64,000 nucleotides of DNA, from positions 52,905 through 116,904 of the forward strand of contig MBFK01000183.1 in NCBI GenBank assembly GCA_001704765.1, in the 5' to 3' direction. The notes below the pieces were generated by a model. The model worked only from the letters and a program-made list of their open reading frames with translations. It made no database searches and was not told the origin of the DNA. This stretch comes from Sinorhizobium shofinae (GTDB taxonomy: Bacteria > Pseudomonadota > Alphaproteobacteria > Rhizobiales > Rhizobiaceae). Of this stretch, positions 18,518-27,108 are shown piece by piece (the stretch's first letter is position 1; the number at the start of each line of letters is the position of its first letter). The position numbers and the translations under genes are program-made.

Positions 18518-19816
18518 TCATGACCGACCGTTTTGCGCCGCCGGTCGCCTTGACCGGGCGAATTCGAGCAGCAGCGGGTGCATCACCAGCAGCAGTATCG
18601 TATACCGGTAGCGCTGGTAGATATGCGCATTCGCGCTGGCCATCGCCGCAAACACCAGGAAACTTGCGAAAACCGCGCTCCTGCTTTGGGGGGCGATGCC
18701 TTTGCGCCAGGCGAGCAGCCAGAGGATCGTTCCGAGCGAGCAAAGCAGCACCCAGCCGGCGAGCGACAATATTCCCCCCTCGGCCCACAGAAGCAGGAAG
18801 GCGTTGTGAACGGGCGCTTCCTGGACGCTCTGCAGCCGGAACTGGTCGGCTCCAATGCCGAGCAGGAGAATGTCTTTGTCCCCGATCAGCTTGAGGGCTT
18901 CCGCCATCAGGTCGCTTCTATCGGCGAAGGTGCCGGCCTCGGAAAGATCCCCTGAGACGACCGCCGGCAGCACGCGCTTCTGGAAGGTTGGAGGCAGATA
19001 CTCAATGCCGCCGAATTGAAGAAATAGGGCTACGAAGGCAGCCAGCGGCAACATCTTGATCAACAGACCCACCCGGAAGGTCAACGTCATATAGACGAGG
19101 ATGCCGACCGAGGTCGCGATAAGGCCGGTGTTGGAACTCGTCAGCACAAGAGCGAGGACCATGACGGCGGAGAATGCGATGAATTGCACAACGGGGAGCC
19201 GCTTGACCGAGCGCAACCAAAGAGCGATGACGATTGCCATGGCATTCAGGCATGCCGCAGCGTTGGCATCCCCGACCAGGGTCGCAAGGCGCCTGCCTCC
19301 AGTTACGGTCATCGCACCCGGTACATAGCCGACAGTGTAGAATGTGATGATGCCGTGAAGATCCAGGACGACGACCCCCAAAAGGAATACCAGGATGCGG
19401 CGATAGGCCGCCCGCTCGTCGCCTAGCATCAGAATATAGGGCAAGATCATGAAACAGAAGGAATACTGAAGCAGCAGTATTAGGCCTCGCACAGGATCGC
19501 CGACGAAGAGGCTGCTGACGAGAAGACCGCTCACGGTCAGAACGAAAGCTGTAATCCAAAACAGCGACGCCGCGCCAAGTGGAGCGCGCGGCAATCGGCC
19601 CCGAAAGAGCAGGAAGCCGAGCGCCAGGCTGTATAACCCGTCACTGATCGTGAAGAAAACGATATCCGTCCTGAAAGCCAGGAATGGTGAAAGAAACACC
19701 GCGAGATAGATGATGTAATCCTCGACGCCCGACTGCGCCGACGACCGCGGCGGCGACACGGAAATCCGAGCGCCTGCAAGGTGATAACTGGCCCATCCGA
19801 CAGTCCCGCGTGCCAT
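18518..19816 (-). CDS. Wzy/O-antigen-ligase-family polymerase
   Basis: Predicted inner-membrane polymerase that joins lipid-linked repeat units in the periplasm. The 432 aa protein is almost entirely hydrophobic, with about ten to twelve helices. It has the large periplasmic loop late in the chain typical of the Wzy_C / O-antigen ligase family: LLGIGADQFRLQSV, then PVHNAFLLLWAEGGILSLAGW, where the His-Asn pair and Glu-Gly-Gly are the family landmarks. It sits in the minus-strand run with a GT4 gene upstream and the ExoP-like gene downstream, the expected partners. Ligase activity cannot be excluded, but with Wzx and ExoP nearby polymerase is the better reading. Confidence 0.85.
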   Translation of the reverse strand: MARGTVGWASYHLAGARISVSPPRSSAQSGVEDYIIYLAVFLSPFLAFRTDIVFFTISDGLYSLALGFLLFRGRLPRAPLGAASLFWITAFVLTVSGLLVSSLFVGDPVRGLILLLQYSFCFMILPYILMLGDERAAYRRILVFLLGVVVLDLHGIITFYTVGYVPGAMTVTGGRRLATLVGDANAAACLNAMAIVIALWLRSVKRLPVVQFIAFSAVMVLALVLTSSNTGLIATSVGILVYMTLTFRVGLLIKMLPLAAFVALFLQFGGIEYLPPTFQKRVLPAVVSGDLSEAGTFADRSDLMAEALKLIGDKDILLLGIGADQFRLQSVQEAPVHNAFLLLWAEGGILSLAGWVLLCSLGTILWLLAWRKGIAPQSRSAVFASFLVFAAMASANAHIYQRYRYTILLLVMHPLLLEFARSRRPAAQNGRS

Positions 19817-19914
19817 CTCTCCTCCCCGATCGACGTTTCTGCCCGAGCCCTTCTCGCACCCGGCAGAAACCGATCATGCTTCATGGTTTGACCGCCCAAT
19901 CCGCGTCACCTCGA

Positions 19915-21063
19915 TCACACGGCCGGTCGCTCCAGGGTTGATGCGGCAACGGCATCCCACTCCGCAAGAATCCGCTCCGGCAGGTATTTTTTCGCGCTAG
20001 AGGCAGCGCTTATGGCAAGGCGGTCCCGCAAGGCGGCATCGCCAATGATATTGGAAAGCGCCTCGGCAAGGGCCTCGACGTCGTAGTTTGGAACGAGAAT
20101 TCCATCCTCGCCGTGCTTCACCATGTCGGTCGGGCCCCACTCGCACGCGAAGGACACGACGGGGAGCCCGGCCGCCATGGCCTCCAGCAGGACGATGCCC
20201 CATCCCTCGTAGCGCGACGACAGGACGAAGACGTCGGCGGTCTCGACCCACAGCCCCGGCCGCTCGGTGACGCCCGGCATCTCGACCCTGTCCTCAAGGC
20301 CAAGCGCGTCCCGCAAAGCCTCCAGCGATTTCCTGTCCTCGCCTTCGCCCCATATGACGAGCTTCCAATCGGGGTGCTTGGCGGCAATTCTGGCGAACGC
20401 CTCGAGCAGGAGATCGAAGCCTTTTTGACGCGTCAGGCGGCCAACTGCGGTCACGATACGGTTGCCGCGCCTCTTCTGCCACCCAGCAGGCAAATCGACA
20501 GCATTGGCAATCACCCACCCCCTTCGACGCGTCGCCTCAGGGAAGTAGTCGAGCGCCCCTTTGGTCATCGTCACGAGGCCGAAGGCGCGTGGATACAAAC
20601 TCCGCTGGAGCCATTTCCAAGCAGGACCGAAGGGCTGCAGCGCCGGATTATTGCGCTCGGATACGATCACCGGAACCGCCAGCCCGATGGTGGCGAGCAG
20701 CGTCAGTACATTTGTTCGCGTCAGGAAGCTCAAGACGAAGTCCGGTCGGGAGCGCCGGATGGAGGAGCGCAAGCGCTGGATCCGCTGAAGTACGAGCGCG
20801 CCGGAGCGCAGCTTTGAGGCTCTCTGCGGAGGCACGCCTAGTCGCTCGATGAAGATCCTGGAATCGAAGTCGTAGTAAGGCCTCGCATCCCCTTGCTCCA
20901 GCGTGATGAGTGTCACCGCACAGCCGACGGAGATCCAATGGTTCGCGATCAAATTCACCACGTGTTCGGTGCCACCCGCGCCAAGCGCCGGAACGACGAT
21001 CGTGATCCGCGCGCCGGCGAGCCTCGACGCTGCAAACGCCGAGGAACTCGGACTCTCATTCAT
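19915..21063 (-). CDS. Glycosyltransferase family 4 (amylovoran AmsD / PglJ-like)
   Basis: A 382 aa GT-B enzyme. The N-terminal loop ITIVVPALGAGGTEHVVNLIA and the C-terminal donor site (VTAVGRLTRQKGFDLLLEAF, then LKLVIWGEGEDRKSLE-type strand, then SSRYEGWGIVLLEAMAAGLPVV with the EX7E-type motif) are clear. WGPTDMVKHGEDGILV is typical of the subset that transfers N-acetylhexosamine or galactose in EPS pathways, though I would not assign the donor. It appears to be first in a minus-strand run (this gene, Wzy, small membrane protein, ExoP-like), with the promoter presumably in the AT-rich gap upstream. Confidence 0.88.
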   Translation of the reverse strand: MNESPSSSAFAASRLAGARITIVVPALGAGGTEHVVNLIANHWISVGCAVTLITLEQGDARPYYDFDSRIFIERLGVPPQRASKLRSGALVLQRIQRLRSSIRRSRPDFVLSFLTRTNVLTLLATIGLAVPVIVSERNNPALQPFGPAWKWLQRSLYPRAFGLVTMTKGALDYFPEATRRRGWVIANAVDLPAGWQKRRGNRIVTAVGRLTRQKGFDLLLEAFARIAAKHPDWKLVIWGEGEDRKSLEALRDALGLEDRVEMPGVTERPGLWVETADVFVLSSRYEGWGIVLLEAMAAGLPVVSFACEWGPTDMVKHGEDGILVPNYDVEALAEALSNIIGDAALRDRLAISAASSAKKYLPERILAEWDAVAASTLERPAV

Positions 21064-21538
21064 ATCGAGTTGCCCTCCTCGGCCGTCCAGCGATCCGAGC
21101 GAAATGTCATCCCTTCGTGCAGATTCTACGGGTCGCCCTTAGATGCACGCACTTACCGCGTCGGCACGGCTTCCGCTCGACTCCAAGCTTGATCGCAAGT
21201 GCGTCATTGACAGAATGCGTGTTTTTCATTTCATATTCAACTTGCTAAAATGGCTTTTAGAAACCTAGTACAAATTAGACCAAATCTAATTGAGATTTTA
21301 CTGCGGACGCCCGGAGAATCAATATTGATTTGCGCTGACGATTCTAGTCGTTGGTAAGCGCTTCCGCAATATATATGAAGGCGCGCTGCGGCAGCGGCGT
21401 AAGTGGATAATTATACCCTTATAATATCCTCTGCACGACGGAAGAAATAAATCTATCTTGAATGATAAATTCAATAGCACTGCGAATATGCATGCATCTA
21501 TATTCGATCAAGTTCAATGGCGGTTCGAGGAAGAGGCG
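21064..21538. promoter_or_regulatory. AT-rich divergent intergenic region
   Basis: This gap separates the minus-strand GT4/Wzy/ExoP run from the plus-strand sulfotransferase gene. From about 21220 to 21460 it is markedly more AT-rich than the flanking genes (runs such as AAATTAGACCAAATCTAATT near 21271-21290, which contains the inverted pair TTAGA/TCTAA). It presumably carries both promoters. I see no complete gene. If the TTG at 21458 is used instead of ATG 21539, the last 80 bases are coding. Confidence 0.4.
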
Positions 21539-22381
21539 ATGGCTAGCATTCTCGGTCGTGCATGGCGTCGGATGAAAAAGCGGGCGCGGTTAACCGCATC
21601 CGCTGCCCGGGCCGACGGTTTTCTGATCTCTTATCCGAAATCGGGCCGCACTTGGTTTCGCTACGTTCTGTCACATTATTTCGCCTCGGTTGCCGGCGTT
21701 CCGGAGGCGGTAAACCTTCACAACATGTTCTCGATCGTGCCGAATTTCGACCTGGACCCGGAGCGCGGAATTCCGGCCTTCCGTTTCCGCGAGACAAAAG
21801 CTCCCGTCCCTACAATCCTCGTCAGCCACCTGGATTATCGCGCCAGCCTCTTTCTCAGGCGCCCGGTCATCATCATGGTGCGCGATCCGCGTGATGTGAT
21901 TGTTTCGGCCTATTTCCATGCGACCCGGCACAAGCACCGTTTCGAGGGTAGCCTTTTCGATTTCATAAAAGATCGCGAACAGGGAATGCCTGCGATGATC
22001 GGCTATCTGAACGGCTGGGCAGGTGGCCTTTCCAATCGCGCCCACTTCGTTCTAAGCTATGAACGCCTGTCGGCCGACACAGCGGGACAGACGGAAGCGG
22101 TCCTCGGATTTCTCGGCTGCCCGATCGACCGAACGGCACTTCAGGCGGCGGTTGAAGCCGGACGCTTCGAAGCCATGCAGGATCGTGAGCGCGCTGAAGG
22201 CATTCCGGCACACCAATATGACCGCAACGACGTGGAAAGCCTGCGCATGCGTCGGGGCAAGGCAGGAGGCTTCCGCGACTATCTCGACGATAGCCAGATC
22301 CGAGAGATCGAGCATTTATGCGCAACTAACCTGACGACGTCCGCCAAGCGGCTTGTGAGCCATACGGCATTGCAGATCTAA
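21539..22381 (+). CDS. Sulfotransferase family protein (first of three)
   Basis: Transfers sulfate from PAPS to an acceptor, here probably a sugar of the lipid-linked repeat. The 5'-phosphosulfate loop is ISYPKSGRTWFRYVL (Lys and Thr-Trp conserved) at residues 31-45. The 3'-phosphate motif is VIIMVRDPRDVIVSAYFH, with the conserved Arg and Ser. Length is 280 aa, normal for Sulfotransfer_1-type enzymes. I preferred ATG 21539 because GAGGA lies seven bases upstream and because it puts the PSB loop at its usual distance from the N-terminus; the frame extends to a TTG at 21458. The GMC oxidoreductase gene follows on the same strand after about 240 bases. Confidence 0.85.
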   Translation: MASILGRAWRRMKKRARLTASAARADGFLISYPKSGRTWFRYVLSHYFASVAGVPEAVNLHNMFSIVPNFDLDPERGIPAFRFRETKAPVPTILVSHLDYRASLFLRRPVIIMVRDPRDVIVSAYFHATRHKHRFEGSLFDFIKDREQGMPAMIGYLNGWAGGLSNRAHFVLSYERLSADTAGQTEAVLGFLGCPIDRTALQAAVEAGRFEAMQDRERAEGIPAHQYDRNDVESLRMRRGKAGGFRDYLDDSQIREIEHLCATNLTTSAKRLVSHTALQI

Positions 22382-22624
22382 TCTCCGTCGTGGCGATCGG
22401 TGCTGCGAGCAGGTTGAAAGAGAAACTGCCAAGAACACTTTTGCGCGCACCGACATTGCCCAAAATTTAATTCTCCTATAGAAATACTTGGCAATAATTT
22501 CCGCCAATAAGAAACACATAAAGACTGCGAGGCTTCTCTTCGGGCGGAAGTGCAATTTTCAGTTTTATCCATATGAGATTTATTGTCATGCCCTTTGTCG
22601 GCAATTCATCGGGTTACAGCAGCA

Positions 22625-24217
22625 ATGGCAATCGTCGCTCGTGCGGGACAAGAAACGGCATTGGAATTCGACGTCTGCATTGTCGGTGCCGGTGCAAGCG
22701 GGCTGACAATTGCTTCAGCACTTGCCGGCAAGCGCGTCAGGGTATGTGTGCTTGAAAGCGGCGGCGACGCAAACGTCCTCGGCACGTCGGACCTCGCCAC
22801 TGGCGAATGCTCCGGACTGCCTTATGCGCCGCTCGACACCAGCCGCTTGCGCGGATTTGGCGGCAGCACGCGCGCGGGTGGATGGGGTGGTCTGTGCAAA
22901 CCGCTCGATGAGCAGGATTTTGTGTATCGCCCCTGGGTGAAGGACAGCGGCTGGCCGTTCGGCTTCGAGCACTTGAGGCCGTACTATGAAAGAGCCAGGG
23001 AAACGCTCGGCACAGCGAGTATCGACGAACTGCGCCCACGCGACCTTATTTTTGCGGACCGTTCCAAGAGGCTGGCGAGCGACAATGTGGCGCTCTGCCA
23101 GAACTTCAGGCTCGGCGAACGCCTGCGGTCTACCATCGAGCGATCCGCATCGACCACTGTTTTGCTTCAGTCGACGGCCCTCTATCTCGAATTCGACAGT
23201 TCCAGGCAGAACGTGACGTCCGTTCTCTTCAACGCGGGCGGTGACCGCAGACTTCGGGTGACGGCGCGCGCCTATGTCCTGGCGGCCGGCGGGTTGGAGA
23301 ATGCGCGTCTGTTGCTTCTCAGTGAAGGTCCGGCCGGGCCCCAAAGAGACTTGATCGGCCGATATTTCATGGACCATCCGCGCTTTTCGGTGGGAACACT
23401 GGTGCCGTTGAAAAAGGAAGCCTTTGCAAAACTGCTGAGCTTCGACCGCATTCGAATTGCCCGACGCCAGAGAATGGAAAGACTGATCTGGCCGAACTCG
23501 CGGCGCCACTATACGGTCAAAGGATTGACGCTGTCGTTCGATGCACAACGAGAGGAGCAGCTCCTCAATCACCGCGCCTGGGTCGAACCGGTCTTTCCCG
23601 GTCTCGGGAGCGAGGCGATCGAAGCGCTCAAGTCGGAGCTTCTGTCCCGTCGCGACCTCAGCCTTCAGGGTGGTTCGAGCAAACCCATCGTCTCTCGCGC
23701 CATTGATGATTTGTTGGCCATCAACTGGGCCAAGATCATGCATTTCGCCCGCCCGGCCAGGCTGGCGCGCTCATTTCGATTGCAACATATCCTCGAGCCC
23801 GAGCCCTGCGCCGACAGCGCCGTCAAGCTGTCGCAGCTCAAGGACCGCTTCGGCCTGAATAAGATCGACTTGCACTGGCGGATATCGGACGCGACGCTGA
23901 CGTCGCTGCGTCGAACCTTCCAGGTTCTCCAGGCGGAGTTTATGGCGACCGGTGCGGCCCGGCTGGTCGCAACAGATGAGGAATGGGAACAGCTCGAGCG
24001 GCCGATGTGGACATGGCATCACATCGGCACGACGCGCATGCACGACGACCCGCACAAGGGGGTCGTAGACGCCCAATGTAAGGCTCATGGCGTCAGCAAC
24101 CTTTTCGTGGCCGGCAGTTCGGTCTTCCCGACCGCCGGCAACGACACGCCGACATTCACGGCCGTTGCCCTTTCCCATCGGCTTGCCGACCTGTTGCTGC
24201 ATATCGTCTGCGCCTAG
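22625..24217 (+). CDS. GMC-family FAD-dependent oxidoreductase
   Basis: Flavoenzyme that oxidises an alcohol group, often of a sugar or polyol. The 530 aa have the dinucleotide fold CIVGAGASGLTIASALAG near the N-terminus and the GMC flavin segment (GFGGSTRAGGWGG). The C-terminal domain has WHHIGTTRMHDDP and LFVAGSSVFPTAGNDTPTFTAVAL, where the catalytic His and Asn of the family lie. ATG 22625 is one option; the frame extends to TTG 22583, and no ribosome site clearly decides. The neighbour upstream is a sulfotransferase. It may oxidise a sugar precursor or a glycan end, but the acceptor is unknown. Confidence 0.82.
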   Translation: MAIVARAGQETALEFDVCIVGAGASGLTIASALAGKRVRVCVLESGGDANVLGTSDLATGECSGLPYAPLDTSRLRGFGGSTRAGGWGGLCKPLDEQDFVYRPWVKDSGWPFGFEHLRPYYERARETLGTASIDELRPRDLIFADRSKRLASDNVALCQNFRLGERLRSTIERSASTTVLLQSTALYLEFDSSRQNVTSVLFNAGGDRRLRVTARAYVLAAGGLENARLLLLSEGPAGPQRDLIGRYFMDHPRFSVGTLVPLKKEAFAKLLSFDRIRIARRQRMERLIWPNSRRHYTVKGLTLSFDAQREEQLLNHRAWVEPVFPGLGSEAIEALKSELLSRRDLSLQGGSSKPIVSRAIDDLLAINWAKIMHFARPARLARSFRLQHILEPEPCADSAVKLSQLKDRFGLNKIDLHWRISDATLTSLRRTFQVLQAEFMATGAARLVATDEEWEQLERPMWTWHHIGTTRMHDDPHKGVVDAQCKAHGVSNLFVAGSSVFPTAGNDTPTFTAVALSHRLADLLLHIVCA

Positions 24218-24249
24218 ATCTAGCCTTTCGAGACGCCGTATCCTTGCCG

Positions 24250-25410
24250 TTAGCCGGTGGCGTTTGCGAGCACGCTTCGCAGCGCGTGCGCCGCCTTTTC
24301 CATGGCCGCCGTGTCGAGGGCGGGATCGACCAGGAAAGCCAGGCTCGTCTCGCCAAGTTCGCGCGCGTTCGGCAGCCTCTGTTCGGGCACCATGCCAATG
24401 TCGGCGAATGCCTTTTCGAGGTAAATTTCCGAGCAGCTGCCGCTGAAGCAGGCAACACCGGCGCTATTGATCTCGGTGACGATTCGGTCCCTGCTCCACT
24501 CGGGCTTCAAGAGCTCCGGCCGAACGAACGTGTAGAAGCGGTACCAGGCGAGCTGATACCCGCTCTGCGGCTGCGGTGTGCGCAATGCTTCTATTTCCTC
24601 TGCGGCCCTGGCGAGAACAGAGGCGTTGTGCGCCCTTATGCTGCGCCATTGCGCAAGGCGCTGCAACTGTCGCAGTCCGAGTACGGCCTGGATGGACATC
24701 ATGCGCCAGTTGGTGCCGATCGTTTCGTGCAGCCAACGGAACCCGGGGGGATGCTGCCTGTGGAACACAGCGTCAAAGGATTTACCGTGGTCCTTCCGGC
24801 TCCAGGCCTTCCTCCAAAGAACCTCATCCTTGACAGCGACGAGGCCCCCTTCGCCCCCGGTCGTGATGATCTTGTCCTGACAGAAGGAGAAGCAAGCGAT
24901 GTTGCCGAAGCTACCGACCGGCCGGCCATCGATCTCGGCGCCATGGGCCTGCGCGCAATCCTCGATGACCCAGAGCCCCTTCTCGCGGGCGAGCGCCATG
25001 ATTGCCGGCATGTCGCACGGCCAACCGGCGAGGTGCACGGCGATGATGCCCCTGGTTCTCGGCGTCAGCTTCGCCCTGATGGTTTCCGCGGTGATGTTCT
25101 GACTGTCGCGATCGACATCGGCAAAAACGGCTCGGCCGCCAGCCATCGGCACGGTGGAGGCCGAGGCGATGAAGCTCCTCGGTGTCACGATGACTTCGTC
25201 GTCCGGCCGAAGCCCGAGCGCAAAAAGCGCAAGATCCAGCGCCACCGTTCCGTTCGCCACGGCGATTGCGTGCTCGACGCCAAGAAAGCGCTCGTAGGCC
25301 GCTTCGAAATTTCGCACGTGCGGCCCGGTCCAGGCATTCACCTCGCCGGATCGAAGCACGGACACCACATCCTCGATCTGCTCCTCATCGTAAACCGGCC
25401 AACGCCCCAT
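24250..25410 (-). CDS. DegT/DnrJ/EryC1/StrS aminotransferase (sugar aminotransferase)
   Basis: PLP enzyme that converts a keto-sugar nucleotide into an amino sugar, with glutamate as the usual donor. The 386 aa protein has the family order: GPHVRNFEAAYERFLG, NGTVALDLAL, EVIVTPRSFIASA, LWVIEDCAQAHGA and the PLP lysine (Lys180) in ACFSFCQDKIITTGGEGG. In typical members SF-x-x-x-K is seen just so. The ATG at 25410 is chosen because GGAG lies six bases ahead. The natural substrate supplier is the FlaA1/CapD-type dehydratase at 37.5-39.7 kb, giving a 4-amino-4,6-dideoxy sugar or similar. It is the distal gene of the exoF-like run. Confidence 0.9.
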   Translation of the reverse strand: MGRWPVYDEEQIEDVVSVLRSGEVNAWTGPHVRNFEAAYERFLGVEHAIAVANGTVALDLALFALGLRPDDEVIVTPRSFIASASTVPMAGGRAVFADVDRDSQNITAETIRAKLTPRTRGIIAVHLAGWPCDMPAIMALAREKGLWVIEDCAQAHGAEIDGRPVGSFGNIACFSFCQDKIITTGGEGGLVAVKDEVLWRKAWSRKDHGKSFDAVFHRQHPPGFRWLHETIGTNWRMMSIQAVLGLRQLQRLAQWRSIRAHNASVLARAAEEIEALRTPQPQSGYQLAWYRFYTFVRPELLKPEWSRDRIVTEINSAGVACFSGSCSEIYLEKAFADIGMVPEQRLPNARELGETSLAFLVDPALDTAAMEKAAHALRSVLANATG

Positions 25411-25553
25411 TGGTCTCTCCACTTCCGCGTTTGTGTTGTCGCGTCCTATAGGACGCACGGCGTTTGTGGTGTCGCTTCAAACGGAGCGAACACCTCCTCG
25501 CGCCCAGGCGCCGAACCGGTTCCACCGGCGCGATCGTACCGGCGGCTTTGACT

Positions 25554-26240
25554 TCAAACGACGTCACGCACCAGCACGAAGGCTTCGGCCGCCGGCCGCA
25601 TAACTGTCGCCCCGCGCAGCGTCGCAAGCGCTCGCAAGGTCGCGATGGACCGTTCATGCGGCGGCTGACGCAGCTGCGATGCGAATAGCTGCATGGCTTC
25701 CAGCTTCGCCTCGAGGTGATCGGAGATGTCGACGAAGACATTCGGAACGAATGCCGGCGACAAATAGGGTGCGTTCCAGTTCGTTTCCGAAAGCGTTTCG
25801 TAGGCGAGAATGCGCTTCGGGAAATCCGCCTGATGCGGCCGGCAGGCGACCAACGCCGAGGCGAAAGTCAACTGATGGTCCATGTGCATGTCGCCGACGA
25901 AGGGAAGCAGGACGGTTTGCGGCGACAGGCGCCGCACCAAGTCGAACAGCGCGGCGTTGAGCGCGGCATGTGCCGTCTCCGCCAACTGCGCCGCCGGCAA
26001 CCGCAGCCAGAAGGTTTCCTTAACACCCAGCGCTTGATGCGCCCGACCGGCTTCGGCCTGTATCCTGGCGACGTCTGTCGGATCAAATTCAGGCGGCTTT
26101 CCCTCGGTCACCACCGCGACGAAAACCTCCTCGCCCTCCGACACAAGCCTGGCGATCGTGCCTCCTGCGCCGAGCACCTCGTCATCGGGATGCGGTGCAA
26201 TAACCAGAGTTCGACCGAAAGAGATGCCCGGATCACGCAT
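25554..26240 (-). CDS. PIG-L family (LmbE-like) N-acetyl sugar deacetylase
   Basis: Zinc-dependent de-N-acetylase of about 228 aa. The diagnostic motif APHPDDE is at residues 15-21, with GAGGTIARL following, and a second metal site His in GDMHMDHQLTF. The start ATG 26240 has AGGAGG four bases ahead. Family members deacetylate GlcNAc-containing lipids, mycothiol precursors and similar molecules. Here, between the priming sugar transferase and the DegT aminotransferase, it could deacetylate an N-acetylhexosamine in the repeat unit and free an amine for formylation or sulfation. That role is inference. Confidence 0.85.
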   Translation of the reverse strand: MRDPGISFGRTLVIAPHPDDEVLGAGGTIARLVSEGEEVFVAVVTEGKPPEFDPTDVARIQAEAGRAHQALGVKETFWLRLPAAQLAETAHAALNAALFDLVRRLSPQTVLLPFVGDMHMDHQLTFASALVACRPHQADFPKRILAYETLSETNWNAPYLSPAFVPNVFVDISDHLEAKLEAMQLFASQLRQPPHERSIATLRALATLRGATVMRPAAEAFVLVRDVV

Positions 26241-26353
26241 GAAACCTCCTGAGAAAAATACTGCCGCCGCATCGGCGCCACGGGCAGACGTCCTGCCAGA
26301 TGCTCCCAATTGTCTTCGGGGTCGCGAGCCGCCCCCGTCACGGGGGATGACCG

Positions 26354-27082
26354 TCAGCGCCCTCCAGCTTTCGAGTGCAGCGCGCCAATGCGAGTGGCGA
26401 GAAATTCTTCGGCCACTCTCAAGTGATCTGCGTTGATGCGTTCACCGGTAAGGAGCGTCTTCAGGGTCAGGAACAGGATGCGTATATCGAGCCATAGATT
26501 GGCATGGGCAACGTACCAAAGATCGAGCGCGACCTTCTGCTCGTCTGAAAGCCGCGTGTTGCCGTTCACCTGAGCCCAGCCCGTCATGCCCGGAGCCACC
26601 TGACAGCGCATGCGGCCGAGTTCGCCAAAAGCTGCGACGGTGGCGATCGGCAGGGGACGCGGCCCCACCATCGACATATCGCCGACAAGAACGGCAAGCA
26701 GTTGCGGCAGTTCGTCGAAGCGCAGCCGCCGCAACAGCGCCGTCGCCTTCGTCTGCCGCAATGCGTCGGGCAAGAGCGTGCCATCGGGGGCGCGCGCATC
26801 GGTCATCGTGCGAAACTTGGCAACCGTGAAAACGCGCATTTGCAAGCCGGCGCGCGCCTGGATGAAGAACAGCGGACGACCGAGGCTGAACCAGACGATC
26901 CCCGCCGTCAGCACCATCAGCGGCAGGCAAAGCACGAAGGCCGTCGCTGCGAGGATGCATTCGACGGCGCGCTTGAGACGATGGGCACCCGAGGAGATCG
27001 GCAAGCCAAAGCTGGAGAGGGCATGCTCGCGATTGACCTTCAACTCAATGTCTCCCTGGCGCCTGGAGCTCGTCGAGCGCAC
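26354..27082 (-). CDS. Priming bacterial sugar transferase (ExoY/WcaJ-like C-terminal domain type)
   Basis: Starts repeat-unit assembly by moving a sugar-1-phosphate from a nucleotide sugar to undecaprenyl phosphate. The 242 aa single-domain form (like ExoY) has one membrane helix (ILAATAFVLCLPLMVLTAGIVW) followed by the catalytic region: AKFRTMTDARAPDG, LRFDELPQLLAVLVGDMSMVGPRP and PGMTGWAQVNG. The DELPQL Asp-Glu pair and VGPRP are family hallmarks. The start is uncertain: GTG 27082, or TTG 27043 with GGAG eight bases ahead. It follows the exoF-like gene by 26 bases, a usual pairing. Confidence 0.92.
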   Translation of the reverse strand: MRSTSSRRQGDIELKVNREHALSSFGLPISSGAHRLKRAVECILAATAFVLCLPLMVLTAGIVWFSLGRPLFFIQARAGLQMRVFTVAKFRTMTDARAPDGTLLPDALRQTKATALLRRLRFDELPQLLAVLVGDMSMVGPRPLPIATVAAFGELGRMRCQVAPGMTGWAQVNGNTRLSDEQKVALDLWYVAHANLWLDIRILFLTLKTLLTGERINADHLRVAEEFLATRIGALHSKAGGR

Positions 27083-27108
27083 GTCTCAAATGGCGATTGA
27101 AATGGTCC

